From Rhodospirillaceae bacterium (lineage in GTDB: Bacteria; Pseudomonadota; Alphaproteobacteria; Rhodospirillales; Casp-alpha2): a stretch of 64,000 nt of DNA. Below are positions 27,293 through 36,041 of this stretch, in pieces (within the stretch, counting starts at the first letter, position 1; every line of letters starts with the position of its first letter). The notes under the pieces were generated by a model, which was not told the origin of the DNA, did no database searches, and saw only the letters and a list, made by a program, of their open reading frames with translations. The DNA lies in NCBI GenBank assembly GCA_002706405.1, contig PALN01000045.1, forward strand, positions 31,110 through 95,109, read 5' to 3'. The translations under genes were made by a program, and so were the position numbers.

Positions 27293-27360
27293 GACCGGGT
27301 CCGACATTAAAGATAATTTAGAAAAATACGATTTACACTTCTTGGGTTTCGGAGGCGGTA

Positions 27361-27477
27361 ATGCCCGGTCTCAAGTCATCCACCCTGCGCAAACTGCTGA
27401 TTGTGGTGCTTCTCGGCATCGGGGCCGCGCTTTGCCTGACGCTCGCCCTCTCCGCCGGCGGCAGCGGGCAGTTCTAG
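27361..27477 (+). CDS. Small single-pass membrane protein (38 aa)
   Basis: ATG 27361 follows a GGAGG ribosome site by 5 nt. The product is a short basic head ([11 protein letters not shown]) and one membrane helix ([19 protein letters not shown]) with a Gly-rich tail ending GSGQF. Its stop overlaps the queC stop on the other strand (27474-27477). The clean ribosome site and the CRP-type promoter 80 nt upstream make it a credible gene despite its size. Function unknown; not a typical leader peptide, since no gene follows on the same strand until queG. Confidence 0.6.
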   Translation: MPGLKSSTLRKLLIVVLLGIGAALCLTLALSAGGSGQF

Positions 27478-28205
27478 ACGGCGTAGGTCGTGGGGTCCGC
27501 GACCCCGGCTTCGGCAAATCCCTTTTTGCGCAACTGACAGGAATCGCAACGCCCGCAATGGACCGGCGCGTTCGTGGTGTCGCCGGTTCCCGGGTGCGGG
27601 TCATAGCAGCTCCAGGTCATCCCGTAATCGACGCCAAGAGCCATCCCCTGTTGAATGATCTCGGCCTTGGTCATTTCCATGAGCGGCGCCTGGATCTGGA
27701 ACAGCGCGTCCGCGCCCTGGGCCGCGGCTTCGACCCCTTCCTTGGTCGCCAGATTGGCCAGGCGCTGGAACGCCTTGATGAAGGCCGGGCGGCAATCGGG
27801 ATAGCCGGAATAGTCCAGCGCGTTGACGCCGATGAAGATGTTCCGGGCACCGCTGGTCTCTGCCAGGGCCAGGGCATGGGCCAGGAAGATCGTGTTGCGT
27901 GCCGGGACGTAGGTTACGGGAATGCCGTCGGTCATGGCATCGCCATCGCGGTCCTTGGGCACGTCGATATCGGCCGTCAGGGCCGAGCCGCCGTAAATGG
28001 TCAGGTCGATGTCGGCCACGGCATGCCGTTCCACGCCCATCCGCCGGGCGACGCGCGCGGCGACGTCCAGTTCCACGGAATGGCGCTGGCCATAGCGGAA
28101 GGACAGGGCCTGGACGCGGAAGCCCTTGGCCAGCGCGATCGCCAGGACGGTCGTGGAATCGAGTCCGCCCGAGAACAGAACCACGGCTGTTTCACCGTTC
28201 ACCAC
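27474..28205 (-). CDS. queC: 7-cyano-7-deazaguanine synthase QueC
   Basis: About 243 aa if it starts at GTG 28205, 9 nt after a GGAG ribosome site; no ATG exists between queG and the PP-loop. The ATP-pyrophosphatase motif [10 protein letters not shown] is at about residues 10-19 and the C-terminal zinc cysteines are in SCYDP and [11 protein letters not shown]. Turns CDG into preQ0 with ATP and ammonia. Divergent from queG, whose ATG is 77 nt away. The frame stays open to 28514, but that would cover the queG start. Confidence 0.92.
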   Translation of the reverse strand: MVNGETAVVLFSGGLDSTTVLAIALAKGFRVQALSFRYGQRHSVELDVAARVARRMGVERHAVADIDLTIYGGSALTADIDVPKDRDGDAMTDGIPVTYVPARNTIFLAHALALAETSGARNIFIGVNALDYSGYPDCRPAFIKAFQRLANLATKEGVEAAAQGADALFQIQAPLMEMTKAEIIQQGMALGVDYGMTWSCYDPHPGTGDTTNAPVHCGRCDSCQLRKKGFAEAGVADPTTYAV

Positions 28206-28281
28206 GGGGTCATTCTCCAGGTATGTCTGTGTGCTAGTGTGCCCCTGCCTAGCATATTGCCGCGACGCGCACGAGAACCGG

Positions 28282-29367
28282 ATGAACCAATCGTCACCAG
28301 AGATGTTGAAACGCCGCCTGGTCGATGAGGCCAGGGCCCTTGGCTTCGACGCCGTCGGGGTGACGGACACCCGCGCCGCCCCCCGGGACCGCCAGGCCTT
28401 GGAGGCCTTTCTCAAGGCCGGACACCACGGCGACATGGCCTGGATGGGCGACGGCCCGCGCGGCGCGGTGCGCGGCGATGCCGAGGCCATGGTGCCGGGG
28501 GCCCGAACGGCCATCGTGCTGGCGCGAAATTACGGCCCGGCAACGGACCCCATGACCGTCCCCGGCCAGACGGACAAAGGGGCCATCAGCGTCTATGCCC
28601 AGGGCAAGGATTACCACGACGTCGTCAAGAAGCGCCTGAAGCAGCTGGCCCGCTGGTTTCAGGCCGAAGCCGCCAAGGACCAGGGCGATGCGCCCGACGT
28701 CAGGGTCTTCGTCGATACCGCGCCCCTGATGGAAAAGCCCCTGGCCCAGCGGGCCGGGATCGGCTGGCAGGGCAAGCACACCAACCTGGTGTCGCGGGGC
28801 CACGGATCCTGGCTGTTCCTGGGTGAAATTCTGACCACGGTTGAATTGCCGCCGGACCGGCCCGAAGCCGACCATTGCGGGTCCTGCGACGCCTGTCTCC
28901 GGGCCTGCCCGACGGACGCTTTCCCGGCCCCCTACCGCCTGAATGCGACGCGCTGCATCAGCTACCTGACCATCGAGCACAAGGGCGCCATCGCACCCGA
29001 ATTGATGGCACGCATGGGCAACCACATCTACGGCTGCGACGACTGCCTGGCGGCCTGTCCGTGGAACAAGTTCGCGGCCCCGACGGACGAACCCGCCTTC
29101 GCCCCCCGGCCCGGACTGGACGGGCCGGCGCTCGCCGATCTGGCGCGGTTGGACGACACGGCCTTCCGCGCGATGTTCGCGGGCTCACCGGTCAAGCGCA
29201 CGGGGCGCGACCGGTTCCTGCGCAACGTCTTGATCGCGGTCGGCAATTCCGGCGATCCGGCGCTGGCGCCGCTGGCCGAAGACCTGACCGGCGATGCGTC
29301 CGATCTGGTCGCAGGGGCGGCGCGCTGGGCCTATGACCGGCTGAGGTCCGGCGAGGATCAGAGATAA
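28282..29367 (+). CDS. queG: Epoxyqueuosine reductase QueG
   Basis: 361 aa from ATG 28282 ([13 protein letters not shown]). Two ferredoxin-type 4Fe-4S motifs, [12 protein letters not shown] (about 199-210) and [13 protein letters not shown] (about 253-265), after the cobalamin-binding N-terminal domain; the C-terminus has HEAT-like helices. Last step of queuosine synthesis, reducing epoxyqueuosine in tRNA with B12. The organism also uses a B12-dependent RNR. The stop overlaps the CorA-type gene by 10 bp. Confidence 0.95.
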   Translation: MNQSSPEMLKRRLVDEARALGFDAVGVTDTRAAPRDRQALEAFLKAGHHGDMAWMGDGPRGAVRGDAEAMVPGARTAIVLARNYGPATDPMTVPGQTDKGAISVYAQGKDYHDVVKKRLKQLARWFQAEAAKDQGDAPDVRVFVDTAPLMEKPLAQRAGIGWQGKHTNLVSRGHGSWLFLGEILTTVELPPDRPEADHCGSCDACLRACPTDAFPAPYRLNATRCISYLTIEHKGAIAPELMARMGNHIYGCDDCLAACPWNKFAAPTDEPAFAPRPGLDGPALADLARLDDTAFRAMFAGSPVKRTGRDRFLRNVLIAVGNSGDPALAPLAEDLTGDASDLVAGAARWAYDRLRSGEDQR

Positions 29368-30341
29368 CGGCGGTTGCGGAAGTACAGCCAGAGCCCGACG
29401 CCCAGCACAGCCAGCCCGATTGAGATCGCCCAGAACCCGGTCTTTGATTCCGCAAGCGGAATGCCGCCCACGTTGATGCCGAGAAGCCCCGTGACGAAAC
29501 CGAGCGGCAGGAAGATCGCCGCGACCACGGTCAGCGTCGTGGTGATGTCCGTGGCCCGCTGATTTTCCAAAGAACGCAATTCGTCCTGGGTGACCTGGGC
29601 GCGGCCGAGGATGGCTTCGATATCGGCTGCAAGGCGCCCGAATTCCGCCGACAACTCCGCCAGCTCGTCCGCCGCCGAATCATCGACCCAGGCCGGCCGC
29701 CGCTCGGCGATATCGGCAAAGGCGGCACGCTGGGGCTTGAAGAAGCGGTGCAGTTGAATGGCCCGGCGGCGTAGCCCGGCGATGCGCGGGCGCAGGGTCT
29801 TCGTGTCGTCGGCCTGGGCCAGGTCCTCGTCGATCTCGTCCAATTCTTCCGCCACCCCGGCGAGGATCTGAGCCTTCTCCTTGGCCATGTTGCGGCCGAC
29901 GGCGCACAAGAATTCGGAAACGGAGCCCGGCCCCGTTTTCTTCGCCAGGGCGACCTTGATGTCCTCAATCGCGGCAAGATGGCGCAGACGGGCCGAAATG
30001 ATGCGCGCCGGCCCGACCCACAGGCGCAGCGAAATCATGTCGTGGGCATCGGCGCTTTCGTGGGTGTTGACCTCGCGCAGGATCAGCAGGATGCCGTCAT
30101 CCAGTTCGGCGTAGCGCGGTTCCGTATCCGGCGCCAAAAGGCCTTCGACCGCCAGTTCCGGCAGCCCCGGCTGATCGTGCAGCCATTGGCGGGCGGGCTC
30201 CTTGGTGATGTCCAGATGCACCCATTCGACCCGGCCCTTTTCCTGCTGAACGGCAAGCTGGTCGACATCGAGCAGACGCGCCCCGCCCTCGCCGTCCAGG
30301 ACACCGGTAAACACAAATCCTTCGTCACTCGCAGTCGTCAT
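29358..30341 (-). CDS. CorA/ZntB family divalent metal transporter
   Basis: 327 aa. Large soluble N-terminal domain with long helices, then two C-terminal membrane helices (about 268-288 and 300-320) around a GINVGGIPL loop, the place of the GxN pore motif. The GIN tripeptide and absence of the usual Mg-type YGMNF make it closer to ZntB-like members. Moves Zn2+ or Mg2+. Convergent overlap with queG; divergent from the SUMF1-type gene. Confidence 0.87.
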   Translation of the reverse strand: MTTASDEGFVFTGVLDGEGGARLLDVDQLAVQQEKGRVEWVHLDITKEPARQWLHDQPGLPELAVEGLLAPDTEPRYAELDDGILLILREVNTHESADAHDMISLRLWVGPARIISARLRHLAAIEDIKVALAKKTGPGSVSEFLCAVGRNMAKEKAQILAGVAEELDEIDEDLAQADDTKTLRPRIAGLRRRAIQLHRFFKPQRAAFADIAERRPAWVDDSAADELAELSAEFGRLAADIEAILGRAQVTQDELRSLENQRATDITTTLTVVAAIFLPLGFVTGLLGINVGGIPLAESKTGFWAISIGLAVLGVGLWLYFRNRRYL

Positions 30342-30461
30342 GCCTTCAAAACCTCATTGTTCAGCGGCCCGTGCGGGAAATCCCCTGCCGCCATCGACCG
30401 CACGGCCGTATCGGATTATCCTAGCAGAACCAGATTCCACTTTTGGGCAAATCAATACGAC

Positions 30462-31313
30462 ATGAACACGCTTTCGTTCCCCATGCGGCCCGGCGCGGCG
30501 TTGCTCCTGGCTCTGGCCTTGCTCGCCGCCCCCGCCCTGGCGCAGACATCGGCGGCCCCGGCCGCCAAGCCGGCGGCGAAACCGGCCGCCGTAGCCCCCA
30601 AGGTGTTCAAGGACTGCGACCTGTGTCCGGAAATGGTCGTCCTGCCCAAGGGGGCGTTCATCATGGGCAGCGACCTATTGCCGGCGGAACAGCCCAAGCA
30701 TCCCGTGTTCATCAAGAAGCCCTTCGCCATGAGCCGCTTCGAAATCACCTTCGACAACTGGGACGCCTGCCTGGCCGAACGGGGCTGCACGCACAACCCG
30801 CACGACCACAACTGGGGCCGCGGCCGCCAGCCGATTATGAACATCGATTTTCACATGGCCGAAGACTACGCCAAGTGGCTGTCGCAGAAGACCGGGCACA
30901 AGTACCGTCTGCCGACGGAAGCGGAATGGGAATATGGCGCGCGGGCAGGATCGACCACGGCCTATTGGTTCGGCGACAATCCGGACGACGGCGAGATCAA
31001 TTGCCGGAAATGCACGGGCGCCGTGCCCGGTCACCGCAACGCCCCCGTGGGCCAGTACAAGCCCAACCCCTTCGGGCTCTACGACATGCACGGCAACGCC
31101 TATGAATGGGTCAGCGATTGCTGGGCCCCGCATTACAAGGGCGCGCCCCGCGACGGCTCGGCGCGGACCGACGGGGACTGCAACATCCGGGTGATCCGCG
31201 GCGGGTCCTGGTATTACTTTTCCCGGCAGTCGCGCTCCTCCTCCCGCGCCAAGAACGCCGCGGCGGTGAAGAGCTACTGGCTGAGTTTCAGGGTCGTGCG
31301 CGAACTCGACTGA
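30462..31313 (+). CDS. Secreted SUMF1/formylglycine-generating-enzyme-like protein
   Basis: 283 aa from ATG 30462. Sec signal peptide (MRPGAALLLALALLAAPALAQ), an Ala/Pro/Lys linker, then an FGE-sulfatase domain: EMVVLPKGAFIMGS, PTEAEWEYGARAG, NPFGLYDMHGNAYEWVSDCW and VIRGGSWYYF. Two cysteines in CDLCPE precede the domain. True formylglycine-generating enzymes use a specific Cys pair; I could not confirm it here, so it may be a binding or structural SUMF1 protein. No sulfatase is nearby. Confidence 0.82.
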   Translation: MNTLSFPMRPGAALLLALALLAAPALAQTSAAPAAKPAAKPAAVAPKVFKDCDLCPEMVVLPKGAFIMGSDLLPAEQPKHPVFIKKPFAMSRFEITFDNWDACLAERGCTHNPHDHNWGRGRQPIMNIDFHMAEDYAKWLSQKTGHKYRLPTEAEWEYGARAGSTTAYWFGDNPDDGEINCRKCTGAVPGHRNAPVGQYKPNPFGLYDMHGNAYEWVSDCWAPHYKGAPRDGSARTDGDCNIRVIRGGSWYYFSRQSRSSSRAKNAAAVKSYWLSFRVVRELD

Positions 31314-31356
31314 GTTGAAAGCCCGGCCTGACAATTAAGACAAATGGAACGGGCGG

Positions 31357-31986
31357 CTATTTCTTGTCGCTGGACAAGGTATCAAGCTGACGCTGCATCT
31401 CCGCCAACTTGGCCCGCATGTCGTCGATGTCGGCCTCGCTTTTCGGCGCGCCGGCGCCCTTCGGTGCGGCACCGCCCTTTTCCGCGGCCCCGCCCTGCGG
31501 CGTGCCGGTCGGTTGATTGGGCATGGGAAACGGCGAGAACATCTTCATGGCGTTCTCGAACAGGGCCATGTTCTGCTTGGACACTTCCTCGAACTGGCCG
31601 AAGGGATTGAAGCCCCCGAGCGCGTCTTCCATCGTTTTCCGCAGCGCTTCCTGATTGGTCGCGAAGGACTGCATGGTGTGCTCCAGATAATTGGGCACCA
31701 CGGTCTGCAGGCTGTCGCCGTAGAAGCTGATGAGATGACGCAGGAAGCTGATGGGCAGCAGATTGGTGCCCTTGCTTTCCTCTTCGACGATGATATGGGT
31801 CAGAACCTGTCGGGTGATGTCTTCGCCCGTCTTGGCGTCGTTGACGACGAATTCGTCACCATCCTTGACCATCTGCGACAGGTAATCGAGCGTTACATAG
31901 CTTGACGTCGCCGTATTGTAGAGCCGCCGGTTGGCGTACTTCTTGATGACGATCGGCTCGCCCTCGGCAGGCTTTTTTTCCGCCAT
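31357..31986 (-). CDS. phaR: Polyhydroxyalkanoate synthesis repressor PhaR
   Basis: 209 aa from ATG 31986 (MAEKKPAEGE). N-terminal PHB/PHA-accumulation DNA-binding domain (IVIKKYANRRLYNTATSSYVT) followed by the PHB_acc helices and a Pro/Ala-rich tail ending in a short coiled coil (DDMRAKLAEMQRQLDTL). PhaR represses phasin and its own gene and is released by PHB. Two TTGC-N6-GCAA dyads sit in its upstream region. Confidence 0.93.
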   Translation of the reverse strand: MAEKKPAEGEPIVIKKYANRRLYNTATSSYVTLDYLSQMVKDGDEFVVNDAKTGEDITRQVLTHIIVEEESKGTNLLPISFLRHLISFYGDSLQTVVPNYLEHTMQSFATNQEALRKTMEDALGGFNPFGQFEEVSKQNMALFENAMKMFSPFPMPNQPTGTPQGGAAEKGGAAPKGAGAPKSEADIDDMRAKLAEMQRQLDTLSSDKK

Positions 31987-32008
31987 GGGTCTCCCCCAGG
32001 TAAACGCG

Positions 32009-32022
32009 TTGCGATGCGGCAA
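32009..32022. promoter_or_regulatory. Dyad TTGC-GATGCG-GCAA (candidate PhaR operator 1)
   Basis: Perfect 4+4 dyad with a 6-nt spacer in the phaR divergent region, 23 nt upstream of phaR. A second copy lies 27 bp further on. PhaR proteins bind TGC/GCA-rich dyads, so autoregulation is plausible. Confidence 0.5.
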
Positions 32023-32035
32023 ATTACCGCGTCCC

Positions 32036-32049
32036 TTGCTGCGCCGCAA
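32036..32049. promoter_or_regulatory. Dyad TTGC-TGCGCC-GCAA (candidate PhaR operator 2)
   Basis: Same arms and spacer length as the dyad at 32009; centre-to-centre distance 27 bp. It is 87 nt upstream of the plus-strand coiled-coil gene, so it could control both directions. Confidence 0.5.
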
Positions 32050-32135
32050 TGAAAGTTTCCCCGCCCCCTGGGCGGCCGTTATAGTAAGACCCGCCGAACG
32101 CCCATAGCGACACGCGCGGAAACGAGGAAACCGCC

Positions 32136-32579
32136 ATGGCCGATCAACCGGACCTGGACAACCTGGCGAAACAGTACCTGGACCTGTGGCAGGACCACCT
32201 GCAGTCCATGGCCGCCGATCCCCAGGTCACGGAAACCATGTCGCAGATGACGCAGATGATGACCGGCTCGGCCACGGCCTTCGCGGCCCTGGCGCAGCAG
32301 GCGCTCAACGCCGGCAAGCAGGCCCCTGGCCCCACGGCACCTGGCCCCAGCACGGAACCGACCCATGACCAAACAGACGACGGACGCGCCCCGGCCGGCC
32401 CGCCCCCCGGCGGTCCCGGGGCCCCGACCGCTGGCGCTGCACATGGCGATTCAGACATCGACATGGCTGAGCTCGCTCGCCGCCTTGACGGCATCGAACG
32501 GCGGCTTGCCGCCCTTGAGGCCGGACCTGGCGGCCCGCGCAAGAAATCTGGAAAAAGCCCTTCAAAACGTTCCAGCTGA
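32136..32579 (+). CDS. PHA-block coiled-coil protein (PhaE/phasin-like candidate, 147 aa)
   Basis: Helical N-terminus rich in Gln and Met (LDNLAKQYLDLWQDHLQSM, SQMTQMMTGSATAF), a long Pro/Gly/Ala-rich linker and a C-terminal coiled coil (MAELARRLDGIERRLAALEAG) with a basic tail. Layout recalls PhaE or PhaM-type granule proteins, which bind PHA synthase. Its last 215 nt overlap the PhaC-like gene in another frame. Divergent from phaR. Assignment is by context and general shape only. Confidence 0.6.
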   Translation: MADQPDLDNLAKQYLDLWQDHLQSMAADPQVTETMSQMTQMMTGSATAFAALAQQALNAGKQAPGPTAPGPSTEPTHDQTDDGRAPAGPPPGGPGAPTAGAAHGDSDIDMAELARRLDGIERRLAALEAGPGGPRKKSGKSPSKRSS

Positions 32580-33639
32580 CGCCTTCTACAAGGCCGTGAC
32601 GGCCGAGGCACGCAACCGCCTGCAGCAATTCACCCAGGGCGTGCGGAAGTACCGCACGGCCCCCCGCACGGCGCGGCCGGACGAACCGGCGGTGGTCTGG
32701 CGCGAAGGCTCGACCCGCCTGCTCGATTACGGCGCCGTGCCGGAGGCAACCAATCCGGACGGTCCCGTGGTCCTGGTGGTTCCGTCCCTGGTCAACCGGT
32801 TCTGGATCCTCGACCTGGACCGGGATCAGAGCTTCCTGCGCGCACTGGCGGCGCGCGGTCTGCGCCCCCTGGTGATCGATTGGGACGCGCCCCGGGCCGA
32901 GGAAACGGGGTTCACCCTGACCGATTACATCGCCGGGCGGCTCGCCCGCGCCCTCGACGCCGCGGTCGCGCTCAACGGTGGGCCGGTGGCCCTGGCCGGC
33001 TACTGCATGGGCGGGCTGTTGGCCCTGGCCTTGGCCCAGCTTCGCCTCAAGGATGTCCGCGCGCTAGCCCTGATGGCCACACCCTGGGATTTTCACATCG
33101 CCTATGGCGATCTGGTGCGCGTGCTGGCGGGCATGATGCCCCGGCTGGAAGACACCGTGGCCAAGGCCGGCGTGCTGCCCGTCGACATGATGCAGGCCAT
33201 GTTCGCGGCCCTGGATCCCTATATGACGCCCGCCAAGTTCCGCCGCTTTGCCGCCATGGACCCGGACACGCTGGCCGCCAAGCGCTTCGTGCAGCTGGAA
33301 GATTGGCTGAACGACGGTGTCGTGCTGGCCGGACCGGTGGCGCTCGAATGCTTCCGCGACTGGCATCTGAAGAACACGCCCCCCCGGGGGGAATGGGTCG
33401 TCGCCGGCCAGGCCATCCGCCCCGATCAAATTACCTGCCCGGCCCTGGTCGTGGTGCCGGAACAGGATCATATCGTGCCGCCGGCATCGTGCCGCGCGCT
33501 GGCGGACGGTCTGCCCCATGGCCAGGTCCTGTCGGTGGATGCCGGACATATTGGCCTGATCTCCGCCGGGCGGGCCGATGAAACGCTGTTCCAGCCCCTG
33601 GCCGATTGGTTTTTGGCAACCCCGACGCCGGATAGTTGA
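32365..33639 (+). CDS. PhaC-like alpha/beta hydrolase (putative PHA synthase or relative)
   Basis: 424 aa from ATG 32365; a later start at 32443 (MAIQTSTWL) is also possible. The nucleophile elbow is GYCMGG with Cys, the PHA-synthase lipase-like box G-x-C-x-G, not Ser; the Asp and His candidates are in EQDHIVPP and DAGHIGL. The N-terminus SSLAALTASNGGLPPLRPDL matches what I expect for this family. Shorter than class I PhaC (about 590 aa) and closer in size to class III PhaC. Lies just before phaA-phaB, so a role in PHB synthesis is likely, but depolymerase-like activity is not excluded. Confidence 0.78.
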   Translation: MTKQTTDAPRPARPPAVPGPRPLALHMAIQTSTWLSSLAALTASNGGLPPLRPDLAARARNLEKALQNVPADAFYKAVTAEARNRLQQFTQGVRKYRTAPRTARPDEPAVVWREGSTRLLDYGAVPEATNPDGPVVLVVPSLVNRFWILDLDRDQSFLRALAARGLRPLVIDWDAPRAEETGFTLTDYIAGRLARALDAAVALNGGPVALAGYCMGGLLALALAQLRLKDVRALALMATPWDFHIAYGDLVRVLAGMMPRLEDTVAKAGVLPVDMMQAMFAALDPYMTPAKFRRFAAMDPDTLAAKRFVQLEDWLNDGVVLAGPVALECFRDWHLKNTPPRGEWVVAGQAIRPDQITCPALVVVPEQDHIVPPASCRALADGLPHGQVLSVDAGHIGLISAGRADETLFQPLADWFLATPTPDS

Positions 33640-33649
33640 CCTGCGTCAA
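33636..33649 (+). promoter_or_regulatory. FNR/FixK-type box with class II promoter before phaA
   Basis: TTGACCTGCGTCAA, a near-perfect dyad TTGAC-N4-GTCAA, overlapping the PhaC-like stop. A TATCCA hexamer at 33672-33677 predicts a start near 33684, exactly 41.5 bp from the box centre. This suggests oxygen-dependent activation of phaA-phaB. The leader to phaA is about 170 nt and contains an inverted repeat CGCGGT/ACCGCG near 33765-33785. Confidence 0.55.
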
Positions 33650-33852
33650 GGTACGCCCGGGATCATCCTTGTATCCATCAGGGATGCACCATATAACCGA
33701 CAGAAGACGAAAGCCGCCAAGAAGCAGCTACGCCAGGGCAAACATCCAAACGGTTTCATTTCAGCGCGGTACCGTGAACCGCGTATTTGCAACCACCTCG
33801 CGGGGCCGCGGTCCATGCCGGGAGGATGTATTCATATTGAGGAGAGAGAAGA

Positions 33853-35028
33853 ATGTCTGAAGTCGTAATCGCCAGCGCCGCACGCACCGCCATCGGCGCC
33901 TTTAACGGTGGCCTCAGTTCCGTTCCCGCCCATTATCTGGGCGAAGTCGCCATCCGCGCCGCCTTGGAACGCGCCGGCGTCGCGCCCGAGGACGTCAACG
34001 AAGTCATCATGGGCCAGATTCTGTCGGCCGGCGCCGGTCAGAACCCGGCCCGCCAGGCCGCCGTCAACGCCGGCATTCCGGTGGAAGCCACGGCCTACGG
34101 CATCAATCAGTTGTGCGGCTCGGGCCTGCGCACGGTCGCCCTCGGCTTCCAGGCCATCAAACTGGGCGACGCCGACGTGGTCGTCGCAGGCGGCCAGGAA
34201 AGCATGAGCCAGGCTCCCCATGTCATGAACCTGCGGAACGGCACCAAGATGGGATCGGCCGAAATGGTCGACAGCATGATCAAGGACGGCCTGACCGACG
34301 CCTTTCACGGCTATCACATGGGCAATACGGCGGAAAACGTCGCCCAGCGCTGGCAGCTGACGCGCGAGGAACAGGACGCCTTCGCCCTCTCCTCGCAGCA
34401 GAAAGCCGCCACCGCCATGGAAGCCGGCAAGTTCAAGGACGAGATCTGCCCCGTCACCATCAAGTCCCGTAAGGGCGAGACGGTGGTCGACACGGACGAA
34501 CATCCCAAGCCGGGCACCACGGCCGAAGCGCTGGCCGGCATGCGCACCGCCTTCGACAAGGAAGGCACGGTGACCGCCGGGAACGCATCGGGCATCAACG
34601 ACGGCGCCGCCGCGACCGTTCTGATGTCCCTGGAGAATGCCCAGAAGCGCGGCATCACACCGCTGGCCCGCATCGTTTCCTGGGCCACCGCCGGCGTCGA
34701 TCCCGCCGTCATGGGCACGGGCCCGATCCCGGCCTCCAGGGCCGCCCTGGAAAAGGCCGGCTGGACCGTCGACGACCTGGACCTGATCGAAGCCAACGAA
34801 GCCTTCGCCGCCCAGGCCTGCGCCGTCAACAAGGACCTGGGATGGGACACCGCCAAGGTCAACGTCAACGGCGGCGCCATCGCGCTGGGCCACCCGGTGG
34901 GTGCGTCGGGCACGCGGGTGCTGACCACGCTGCTGTATGAAATGCAGAAGCGCGACGCCAAGAAGGGCTTGGCCACATTGTGCATCGGCGGCGGCATGGG
35001 CATCGCCATGTGCGTCGAACGCGACTAG
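33853..35028 (+). CDS. phaA: Acetyl-CoA acetyltransferase (beta-ketothiolase)
   Basis: 391 aa, preceded by a GAGGAG ribosome site. Thiolase catalytic residues: nucleophile Cys in [11 protein letters not shown] (about 89), His in [17 protein letters not shown] (about 348) and the second Cys in LCIGGGMG (about 378). Condenses two acetyl-CoA to acetoacetyl-CoA. Followed by phaB after a terminator-like hairpin. Confidence 0.95.
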   Translation: MSEVVIASAARTAIGAFNGGLSSVPAHYLGEVAIRAALERAGVAPEDVNEVIMGQILSAGAGQNPARQAAVNAGIPVEATAYGINQLCGSGLRTVALGFQAIKLGDADVVVAGGQESMSQAPHVMNLRNGTKMGSAEMVDSMIKDGLTDAFHGYHMGNTAENVAQRWQLTREEQDAFALSSQQKAATAMEAGKFKDEICPVTIKSRKGETVVDTDEHPKPGTTAEALAGMRTAFDKEGTVTAGNASGINDGAAATVLMSLENAQKRGITPLARIVSWATAGVDPAVMGTGPIPASRAALEKAGWTVDDLDLIEANEAFAAQACAVNKDLGWDTAKVNVNGGAIALGHPVGASGTRVLTTLLYEMQKRDAKKGLATLCIGGGMGIAMCVERD

Positions 35029-35041
35029 CAGACCGGAAATC

Positions 35042-35079
35042 AAGGGGCGCCGATCGGCAGGGGAGGCGGCGCCCCTTTT
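35042..35079 (+). terminator. Rho-independent-type terminator between phaA and phaB
   Basis: Stem AAGGGGCGCCG / CGGCGCCCCTT with a 14-nt loop followed by TTTT, 13 nt after the phaA stop and 27 nt before phaB. It would reduce phaB relative to phaA or separate them, unless phaB has its own promoter. Confidence 0.7.
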
Positions 35080-35105
35080 CGCCATAAAGTTCAAGGGAGA
35101 GTGAC

Positions 35106-35831
35106 ATGGGACGCGTCGCATTGGTAACGGGTGGTACACGCGGGATTGGCAAGGCCATCAGCGTAGCCCTTAAGGAAGCCGGATATACCGTTGTCGCCAA
35201 TTACGCCGGCAATGACGAAGCCGCCGTCAAGTTCAAGGACGAGACGGGCATTGCCGTCTACAAGTTCGACGTCGGCGACTTCGACGCCGTCTCCGCCGCG
35301 GTCGCCAAGATCAAGGCCGATGTGGGCGCGGTGGAAGTGCTGGTCAACAATGCCGGCATCACCCGCGACGTGCCCCTGCACAAGATGTCGAAAGAACAGT
35401 GGGATGCGGTCATCAACACCAACCTGTCGGGCCTGTTCAACCTGTCGCGCAACGTGATCGACGACATGCGGGGGGCCGGCTTCGGGCGCATCGTGTCGAT
35501 CAGCTCAATCAACGGGCAGAAGGGACAGTTCGGACAGACCAACTATTCCGCCGCCAAGGCCGGCGACCTGGGCTTCACCAAGGCCCTGGCCCTGGAAACG
35601 GCGTCCAAGGGCATCACGGTGAATGCCATCGCGCCGGGCTACATCGCCACGGAAATGGTCATGGCCGTGCCCAAGGAAGTGTTGGACACCAAGGTCATCC
35701 CGCAGATTCCCGTGGGCCGCCTGGGCCAGGCCGAGGAAATCGCCCGCTGCGTGGTATTCCTGGCCTCGGACGAAGCCGGCTTCATCACCGGTTCGACCCT
35801 GTCGGCAAATGGCGGGCAGTACATGGCGTAA
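35106..35831 (+). CDS. phaB: Acetoacetyl-CoA reductase
   Basis: 241 aa short-chain dehydrogenase. Cofactor loop TGGTRGIGKAI (about residues 8-18), NNAG (about 82) and catalytic Ser...YSAAKAG (Tyr about 147, Lys about 151). Motif VTRDVPLHKMSKEQWDAV and the C-terminal SANGGQYMA are typical for PhaB. Reduces acetoacetyl-CoA to (R)-3-hydroxybutyryl-CoA with NADPH. Ribosome site AGGGAGA before the ATG. Confidence 0.94.
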   Translation: MGRVALVTGGTRGIGKAISVALKEAGYTVVANYAGNDEAAVKFKDETGIAVYKFDVGDFDAVSAAVAKIKADVGAVEVLVNNAGITRDVPLHKMSKEQWDAVINTNLSGLFNLSRNVIDDMRGAGFGRIVSISSINGQKGQFGQTNYSAAKAGDLGFTKALALETASKGITVNAIAPGYIATEMVMAVPKEVLDTKVIPQIPVGRLGQAEEIARCVVFLASDEAGFITGSTLSANGGQYMA

Positions 35832-36041
35832 ACGCCCTGTTCTATCTGTTCCCGTCGCCCCAGGCCCCAAGGTCGCCTGCTCGAAGCCCCGACTTCGGGC
35901 TGGCAACTTCGACCCGAGGAAGACATCATTCTCCTTCCGGCTTCCGGTTCCGCTCGCCCTGCTATCCATGAGGCATAGCGCGCGAACCGGGCTGGATTCA
36001 TCACCTATTCGATCAATTTCCGCTCTGCTATTTTTGAGTTC

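Noticed and set aside
35879..35900. Hairpin CGAAG-CCCCGA-CTTCG after phaB as terminator
   Set aside because: Short stem and no T-run; not strong enough to call.
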